Part shown: positions 7,943 to 12,168 of the stretch, one piece after another | How the letters are laid out: each line of letters opens with the position of its first letter | Position numbering within the stretch: position 1 is the first letter of the stretch | Source of the DNA: Halobacteriales archaeon SW_9_67_25 | GTDB lineage: Archaea > Halobacteriota > Halobacteria > Halobacteriales > Haloarculaceae | Assembly: GCA_003022745.1 (NCBI GenBank) | Contig: PXSU01000125.1 | Coordinates: forward strand, 1-12,168 | Reading direction: 5' to 3' | DNA: 12,168 nucleotides | Made by a program: the position numbers and the translations under genes | Notes under the pieces: model-generated | What the model saw: the letters and a program-made list of their open reading frames with translations, nothing else | What the model was told of the DNA's origin: nothing | Databases searched by the model: none

Positions 7943-9121
7943 TCAGTCGTCTCCGAGGCCGGTAACGCCGGCCTGCGCGCTGTCGGTCGCCTCCAGAGTG
8001 TCGAGACAGTCCAGCCAGTCGAGCATGTGCTCGCCGACGTAGTTCAGGAAGGCGCCGTTCTGGTAGTTCCCGAAGTCGCCGGTCGCGAGTTCCCGTCCCA
8101 TCGCTTCGAAGACGCCGGCGTAGGTCGTCGCTTCGGCGCCGACGCCGTCGATTATCTCCCAGACGTGCTCGTTGAGTTCGAGGCCGTGGACCTCGTTGGT
8201 GAGGTCGCCGAAGGTCGACCGGGGTGCCTTGTTGTGCTCACAGAGCGGGTAGCCGTTGTAGATCTGCTTGCCGAGCACGTCACAGGCGCGCTTGAGAAAG
8301 ACGCCAGACCAGATGTCGTCGAAACGGCCCACATCCCAGGGGTTGTCGTCCATCGGGAGCTGGTAGAAGGCAGGCACGACCTCCCGGCGGAACGCCAGGT
8401 TCATAGAACAGACCGTCAGATACTGGCCCTCTGTGGCCACGAAGTCGCCCTCGAAGTCACCGGCGCTCGTGCGGGTCTGGGCCTGGCCGTCCAGGTCGCC
8501 GTCCATCAGGATACGCACCGCGTCCAGGTCGGGGACGTTCGTCCACAGCCCCTGGGAGGCGACGATATCGTCGACTTCGACCTTCTCGACCTCGACGGAC
8601 TCGTCCATCGCGCTGTAGGGATAGCCGCGCGGATAGAGGCCGTGTTCGCCGGCGTTCTGGTAGAGGACGTTCACCCACCGCTCGTCCGACCGGACCCCCT
8701 CGATGGGTCCCTCGTACTGGAGGTTCCGGAGGTGCCGCCCGAAGAAGTCAAAGTCCGGATGTGGGAGCGTGTCGTCGTCGACGAAGACGCCGTACTCGAA
8801 GTCGTTGGCCCAGAGGTACAACAGCCCGAAGGAGGTCTGTGCGTGGCTCGCCTCGGGAACGAGGTGGGCGTACTCGCCGGCCCCGTGCCGGTCGAACCAC
8901 GTTTCCCGCCGGGTCCCGTCGAACACCGCCCCCGAGACGCCCTCCTCGGCCAGCATTCGCTCCATCGCCGCCGTCTCACAGAAGTCCTCGGTGACGAGGA
9001 CGACGTGCAACCGGTCGGTGTCGAACCCGTGCTCGCGGGCGTTGTCGAGGTACGCCCGGAGACACTCGTACTCGCGGATCGTCGGAATGATGACGCATAC
9101 GTCTCCGTCACTCGGTGCCAT
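7943..9121 (-). CDS. GT75-like protein (reversibly glycosylated polypeptide / UDP-arabinopyranose mutase type)
   Basis: 392 residues, first gene of the operon. It has a GT-A-like start VCVIIPTIREYECLRAYL, then the acidic triplet VDDDTLPHPDFDF (Asp115-117). RGYPYSA (165-171) holds an Arg where plant RGP/UAM proteins carry their self-glycosylated arginine; I am not certain of that alignment. CSMNLAFRREVVPAFY (238-253) and WDVGRFDDIWSGVFLKRACDVLG (from 262) correspond to the conserved MN-AF and DDIW-G blocks of GT75. Haloarchaeal relatives are often labelled alpha-1,4-glucan-protein synthase. Expected chemistry is binding of a nucleotide sugar, with self-glycosylation or ring interconversion; the substrate is unknown. 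It is cytosolic, with no signal or helices. ATG 9121 has only a short upstream stretch before two iron-box-like sites, and the first of these covers the position expected for TATA in a leaderless transcript. Confidence 0.78.
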   Translation of the reverse strand: MAPSDGDVCVIIPTIREYECLRAYLDNAREHGFDTDRLHVVLVTEDFCETAAMERMLAEEGVSGAVFDGTRRETWFDRHGAGEYAHLVPEASHAQTSFGLLYLWANDFEYGVFVDDDTLPHPDFDFFGRHLRNLQYEGPIEGVRSDERWVNVLYQNAGEHGLYPRGYPYSAMDESVEVEKVEVDDIVASQGLWTNVPDLDAVRILMDGDLDGQAQTRTSAGDFEGDFVATEGQYLTVCSMNLAFRREVVPAFYQLPMDDNPWDVGRFDDIWSGVFLKRACDVLGKQIYNGYPLCEHNKAPRSTFGDLTNEVHGLELNEHVWEIIDGVGAEATTYAGVFEAMGRELATGDFGNYQNGAFLNYVGEHMLDWLDCLDTLEATDSAQAGVTGLGDD

Positions 9122-9137
9122 CGTCTATCTGTCCATA

Positions 9138-9155
9138 CTTTAGGACCACCTAAAG
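9138..9155. promoter_or_regulatory. Iron-box-like operator 1 of the six-gene operon (perfect palindrome)
   Basis: CTTTAGG-ACCA-CCTAAAG is a perfect 7-bp inverted repeat with a 4-nt spacer. Its core TTAGG-n4-CCTAA has the arm sequence and spacing of DtxR/IdeR-family iron boxes. It lies about 17-34 nt upstream of the ATG at 9121 on the minus strand, where the TATA element would be if the message is leaderless or nearly so, so binding should block transcription. A second, weaker copy follows 27 bp away centre to centre. Confidence 0.65.
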
Positions 9156-9165
9156 TACCTGTCGA

Positions 9166-9181
9166 TTTAGGTCCACCAAAA
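9166..9181. promoter_or_regulatory. Iron-box-like operator 2 of the six-gene operon
   Basis: TTTAGG-TCCA-CCAAAA has the same layout as the neighbouring site, with one mismatch between arms. It lies 45-60 nt upstream of the minus-strand start at 9121. The pair could bind two regulator dimers, or this copy could serve an activator upstream of the TATA/BRE region. It is more than 145 nt from the plus-strand thiolase start, so control of that gene is less likely. Confidence 0.5.
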
Positions 9182-9258
9182 GAACGATGCTGTGGTGGCG
9201 ATGAGGGAAACTGGGAATGAAAGGGCCGGGGGCTTTCTGGCCGGTCTCCGACGTCACG

Positions 9259-9281
9259 CAAGAATCGACCACCGATTCTTG
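9259..9281. repeat. Perfect 9-bp inverted repeat upstream of the thiolase gene
   Basis: CAAGAATCG-ACCAC-CGATTCTTG: 9-bp arms, 5-nt spacer, no mismatch, ending 46 nt before the ATG at 9328. It is not followed by a T run, so it is unlikely to be a terminator. Its sequence differs from the iron-box-like sites on the other side of the gap. It may be an operator for a dimeric regulator of the thiolase pair, or a hairpin in the leader. The rest of the 206-nt gap (9122-9327) holds the two operators above and no clear TATA for the plus strand. Confidence 0.5.
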
Positions 9282-9314
9282 AGGGCCGACCGAAACGAAC
9301 ACAACGGGCGCGCC

Positions 9315-9321
9315 GAGAGGG
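9315..9321 (+). promoter_or_regulatory. Ribosome binding site of the thiolase gene
   Basis: GAGAGGG, complementary to the CCUCC end of archaeal 16S rRNA, with 6 nt before ATG 9328. This favours ATG 9328 over the in-frame GTG at 9322, which would sit directly against the site. It also implies a transcript with a leader, unlike the iron-box-controlled genes. Confidence 0.6.
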
Positions 9322-9327
9322 GTGGTC

Positions 9328-10479
9328 ATGGACGTTGCGATCATCGGCGCCTCGATGACGAAGTTCGGGCAACGCGACGCCTGGATCCGCGAGTTGCTGG
9401 TCGAGGCCGGGAAGGCCTGTCTCGACGACGCTCCGGTCGACCGCGAGACGGTCGAGCACCTCTACGTCGCGAACATGGCCAGCGGCGAGTTCGAGGGACA
9501 GACGGGCGTGATGAACGCGCTGGCTCACGACCTCGGCATGGTGGGCGCCTACGCCGAGCGTGTCGACCAGACTTCCGCCTCCGGCGGAGCGGGCGTCTAC
9601 GAGGCCTGGCAGTCGGTCGCATCAGGGGCCAGCGAGATGACGCTGCTCGTGGGCGGGGAGAAGATGACCCACCGCAGCACGGCGGAGTCGACGGACATCA
9701 TCGCCTCGATCACCCATCCCTTCGAGTACAAGCATGGGCTGACGCTGCCCTCCTTCGCTGGCCTGACGGCGCGTCACTACCTCGAACGGTTCGACGCCCC
9801 CCGGGAGAGCCTCGCGGAGGTGGCGGTCAAGAACCACGCGAACGGCACCAGGAATCCCAAAGCGCAGTTCCGGAAGGAGATCGACGTCGAAACTGCCCTG
9901 GATAGCCCGGTCGTGGCGGACCCGCTCCGGCTGTACGACTTCTGTCCGGTGACCGACGGGAGCGCCGCACTGCTTTTCTGTCCGGTCGAGGTGGCCCACA
10001 AGTACACCGACGAGTTCGTCGTCGTCGCGGGCGTCGACGGCGCGACCGACACGCACGTCGTTCACGAACGCCGGGACCCGACTGTCATGGGCGCGGTCGT
10101 CGACAGCGGCGAGGGCGCCTTCGGGATGGCCGACTGCGACCCAGACGATGTCGACGTCGCGGAACTACACGACATGTTCACCATCCTTGAGTTCCTCCAG
10201 ATGGAGGCGCTGGGCTTTGCCGAGCAGGGCCGCGCCTGGGAGCGGGTGCGGGCGGGCGAGACGGCGATGGACGGCGATCTCCCGATCAACACCTCCGGCG
10301 GGCTGAAATCGAAGGGCCACCCGCTGGGCGCCTCTGGCGTCGCCCAGGTCGTCGAACTCTACGAGCAACTGCTGGGCGGGGCCGGGCCCCGACAGGTGCC
10401 GGCCGACCGCGGACTCGCCTGCAACGTCGGGGGCTTCGGAAACTGTGTCACCACCACCATCCTGGAGGCCCCACGATGA
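9328..10479 (+). CDS. Thiolase family protein (SCP-x / archaeal acetyl-CoA acetyltransferase type)
   Basis: 383 residues from ATG 9328. It begins DVAIIGASMTKFGQR, typical of the SCP-2-type thiolases common in haloarchaea. The nucleophile loop reads DQTSASGGAG, with Ser83 where classical thiolases have Cys in CASG. The other active-site blocks are intact: HDMF with His281, NTSGGLKSKGHPLGASG (321-337) with His331, and ACNVGGFGN with Cys365. The enzyme joins or splits acyl-CoA units, for example acetoacetyl-CoA. In archaea such thiolases work in a complex with a DUF35 OB-fold protein, and the next gene is that partner, its ATG overlapping this stop as ATGA. Length is normal and no gap is seen. 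Whether Ser83 can replace Cys chemically is unclear; I recall a similar Ser in haloarchaeal relatives, so it is probably a subfamily trait and not damage. Substrate is unknown. Confidence 0.87.
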   Translation: MDVAIIGASMTKFGQRDAWIRELLVEAGKACLDDAPVDRETVEHLYVANMASGEFEGQTGVMNALAHDLGMVGAYAERVDQTSASGGAGVYEAWQSVASGASEMTLLVGGEKMTHRSTAESTDIIASITHPFEYKHGLTLPSFAGLTARHYLERFDAPRESLAEVAVKNHANGTRNPKAQFRKEIDVETALDSPVVADPLRLYDFCPVTDGSAALLFCPVEVAHKYTDEFVVVAGVDGATDTHVVHERRDPTVMGAVVDSGEGAFGMADCDPDDVDVAELHDMFTILEFLQMEALGFAEQGRAWERVRAGETAMDGDLPINTSGGLKSKGHPLGASGVAQVVELYEQLLGGAGPRQVPADRGLACNVGGFGNCVTTTILEAPR

Positions 10480-10852
10480 GCGGGAACGGCGACGGGGCCG
10501 GCGGTAGCGACGGTGACGACGACACCGAGGGCCCGGCTCTCGTGGCCGGCCGGTGTCCCAGCGGTCACCTGACGGTCCCCCGGCACCCGGTCTGTCCGGA
10601 GTGTGGCGAAGAGCAGACCGGTGGACCGAGAGCCGGGCGACGCCGCCGGGGGTCCGCCAGCCCAACACCATCGCCATCGTCGAGTTCGATGTCGACGGGA
10701 CGGCGGTGCGGGCTATCGGCGGCACTACCGACGACGTCTCGACGGGCGACACCGTCCGGCCGGTGTACGTCGAACAGTTGCGCGAGCCCGGGGCGGGCAT
10801 CCGCGAGCCCGACAGCCAGAATTGGGACGGATTCCGGTTCGAGACAGTCTGA
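10476..10852 (+). pseudogene. DUF35 Zn-ribbon/OB-fold partner of thiolase, frame-broken
   Basis: ATG 10476 overlaps the thiolase stop. The first frame gives an acidic, Gly-rich leader and a zinc ribbon, RCPSGHLTVPRHPVCPECGEE: one Cys and one His, then C-x2-C. At about 10617-10624 homology passes to another frame: WTESRATPPGVRQPNTIAIVEFDVDG, then the OB-fold core GTTDDVSTGDTVRPVYVEQL, and the end NWDGFRFETV with TGA at 10850-10852. In DUF35 proteins as I know them about 10-15 more residues separate the ribbon from the T-W-T strand, so a short frame-breaking deletion is likelier than a single-base slip. A 5-bp direct repeat GACCG (10616-10620 and 10624-10628) sits at the junction. The intact protein bridges thiolase and partner enzymes and holds the acyl-CoA pantetheine arm. 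If the lesion is real, the thiolase lacks its partner from this locus. Confidence 0.74.
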
Positions 10853-10884
10853 ACCCGGCCCGTTCTGGCTGCCAGCAGTAAGTA

Positions 10885-12168
10885 TCAGTCCCCGAGCAGC
10901 GGACGCGTCGAGTTCGTGACCACGAGCAGGCTGCTGGTCGCCATCGCCGCGGCGGCGAACAGCGGGTTCAGCAGGCCTGCGACCGCAAGCGGGATGGCAA
11001 CGCCGTTGTAGACGAACGCCCAGCCGATGTTCTGTTTCACGCGCCGGCGGGTCGCCGCCGCCAGGTCGAAGACGTCTGTCACGGCTGGAAGGGCGTCCTC
11101 GACGATTGCCACGTCGGCGGCGTCGGCCGCGAGCGCCGTACCGCCGCCAAGCGCCACACCGAGGTCCGCGCTCGCGAGGGCAGGCGCGTCGTTAGTCCCG
11201 TCACCCACCATCGCCACCTGCCGGTCCGCGCCGAGTTGCCGGACGGTCGCTGCCTTCCCCTCCGGCGGAACGCCGGCGAACACTTCGGCGACGGCCGGGT
11301 GCTCGCGGAAGGCCCTCGCGGCCTCGGACTCGTCGCCCGTGAGCACGACCACCTCGACACCGCGGTCGGCGAGGGTACTCACGGTCTCGTCCCAGCCCCC
11401 GCGGGGCTGGTCACCCACGGCGAGGACGGCCTCGGCGGTCCCGTCGCGCCCGGCCACGACGGGCACCTGCCCGCGCTCGCGGGTCGCCCGAGCGCGCTCG
11501 CGGATTTCGGCGGGTACCGTCCAGTCCTCGCTCTCGAAGAGTCCGGGGTGACCGACGAGGACTGCCCGGCCGTCGACGACACCGGAGACGCCCCTCTCGT
11601 GGCTCTCGAAGCCCTCGATGGCTCCACCCGGCGACCCGTCCTCGTCGCCCGGGACGGACTCGACGCCACCGTCGGTCGCGGTCGGGTCGCCAGCCACCTC
11701 GGCCCCCGCCAGTCCCGTGGCTGCCCCGCTCCGCCCGGGGCCGAACGCCTCGGCCACGGCCACGGCGACGGGATGGGAGGAGCGCGCTTCCAGGCGGCCG
11801 GCCGCGGCCAGTGCCTCCTCGGGGCCGACGCTGTCGACGACGCGGGTCTCGCCGGTGGTGAGCGTCCCGGTCTTGTCGAAGACGACGGTTTCGACCGAAC
11901 GGAGCCGTTCGAAGACGCTGTCGTCGAAGACGACCACGTTGCGGTCCATCGCCTCCTTGATACCCGAGGCGACAGCGAGCGGCGTCGCCAGCCCCAGCGA
12001 ACAGGGACAGGAGACGATGAGCACCGTCAGCGCGACCAGCAACGCCGACGTCGGGGCCGCACCAGACAGGAGATAGCCCACCCCGACCAGGACGGCGAGG
12101 GCGAGCACCGTCGGGACGAAGACCACGGCCAGCCTGTCGGCCAGTTTCTGGACGCCCGTGGCGTCGCT
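10885..12168 (-). CDS. copA: Copper-type heavy-metal P1B ATPase, C-terminal part
   Basis: 427 residues are visible; the gene enters from the right edge, so the N-terminal metal-binding domain, first helices and actuator (TGE) loop are outside. In order, numbered within the visible part: VQKLADRLAVVFVPTVL leading into a membrane helix, the ion-gate motif SCPCSLGLATP (Cys54, Cys56), phosphorylation motif DKTGTLTTG (Asp98), SHP of the nucleotide domain, VVLTGDES, GDGTNDAPALASADLGVA, and two final helices with YNGVAIPLAVAG and MATSSLLVVTNSTRPL. CPC, the YN pair and the M-x2-SS motif are the Cu(I) set, so Cu(I) export or delivery from the cytosol is the likely job. A CcoI/FixI-type role in oxidase assembly is possible. 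Between DKTG and the SxxD region is a low-complexity acidic Gly/Asp insert (GDPTATDGG...GDEDGSPGG), common in haloarchaea. Its stop is 32 nt from the convergent DUF35 stop. Confidence 0.87.
   Translation of the reverse strand, partial: SDATGVQKLADRLAVVFVPTVLALAVLVGVGYLLSGAAPTSALLVALTVLIVSCPCSLGLATPLAVASGIKEAMDRNVVVFDDSVFERLRSVETVVFDKTGTLTTGETRVVDSVGPEEALAAAGRLEARSSHPVAVAVAEAFGPGRSGAATGLAGAEVAGDPTATDGGVESVPGDEDGSPGGAIEGFESHERGVSGVVDGRAVLVGHPGLFESEDWTVPAEIRERARATRERGQVPVVAGRDGTAEAVLAVGDQPRGGWDETVSTLADRGVEVVVLTGDESEAARAFREHPAVAEVFAGVPPEGKAATVRQLGADRQVAMVGDGTNDAPALASADLGVALGGGTALAADAADVAIVEDALPAVTDVFDLAAATRRRVKQNIGWAFVYNGVAIPLAVAGLLNPLFAAAAMATSSLLVVTNSTRPLLGD

Noticed and set aside
7574..9220. 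548-codon open frame on the plus strand opposite the binding protein and GT75-like genes
   Set aside because: Its translation is a mirror of the acidic codon bias of the genes beneath (Val/Asp/Glu-rich, no domain), and it would run through two start regions and the operators.
9122..9327. Small RNA or extra small gene in the longest intergenic gap
   Set aside because: Apart from the operators, the 9-bp palindrome and the ribosome binding site, nothing supports a gene: no TATA plus terminator pair and no short frame with haloarchaeal codon bias and a start signal.
10553..10852. Separate short gene starting at ATG 10553 for the OB-fold part
   Set aside because: The first 23 or so codons are out-of-frame zinc-ribbon sequence, with no sensible start or ribosome binding site. 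It is better read as the second half of the broken DUF35 gene.
10853..10884. Possible terminator between the convergent DUF35 and P-type ATPase genes
   Set aside because: The 32-nt gap has no clear stem-loop and no T run on either strand.

Overview
The window looks like haloarchaeal (class Halobacteria) chromosome. It is very GC-rich, its proteins are rich in Asp and Glu, there is a Tat-type lipoprotein signal, genes start with little or no leader, and every gene recognised resembles haloarchaeal families. No rRNA, tRNA, CRISPR array, insertion sequence or phage gene was seen, and coding density is high.

Layout. (1) 1-684, plus strand: 3' end of glpB, a subunit of anaerobic glycerol-3-phosphate dehydrogenase. 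(2) 785-1411, plus: a short family-2 glycosyltransferase that appears to have lost the segment carrying its DXD motif. (3) 9121 down to 1429, minus: six tightly packed or overlapping genes read as one operon. They are a GT75-like (reversibly glycosylated polypeptide type) protein, an iron-type ABC transporter (Tat lipoprotein binding protein, fused double permease, ATPase with TOBE domain), a large GT-C-type membrane protein, and a frame-broken gluconate 2-dehydrogenase subunit 3-like gene. (4) 9328-10852, plus: a thiolase with Ser at the usual Cys nucleophile position, overlapping by ATGA a frame-broken Zn-ribbon/OB-fold (DUF35) partner. (5) 10885-12168, minus: C-terminal two thirds of a copper-type P1B ATPase, running off the window.

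The best new signal is regulatory. Three copies of the pattern TTTWGG-n4-CCWAAA, the geometry of DtxR/IdeR iron boxes, lie at both outer edges of the 0.7-9.2 kb block. One is just upstream of the GT2 gene and two are in front of the six-gene operon. The two units converge at about 1.42 kb, so the block reads as one iron-controlled module that mixes Fe(III) uptake with sugar-nucleotide and glycan enzymes.

A second pattern is that three short genes (GT2, gluconate dehydrogenase subunit 3, DUF35) each appear to lack a small internal stretch. One loss is in frame and two break the frame. This could be real decay or an assembly fault. Raw reads would decide.
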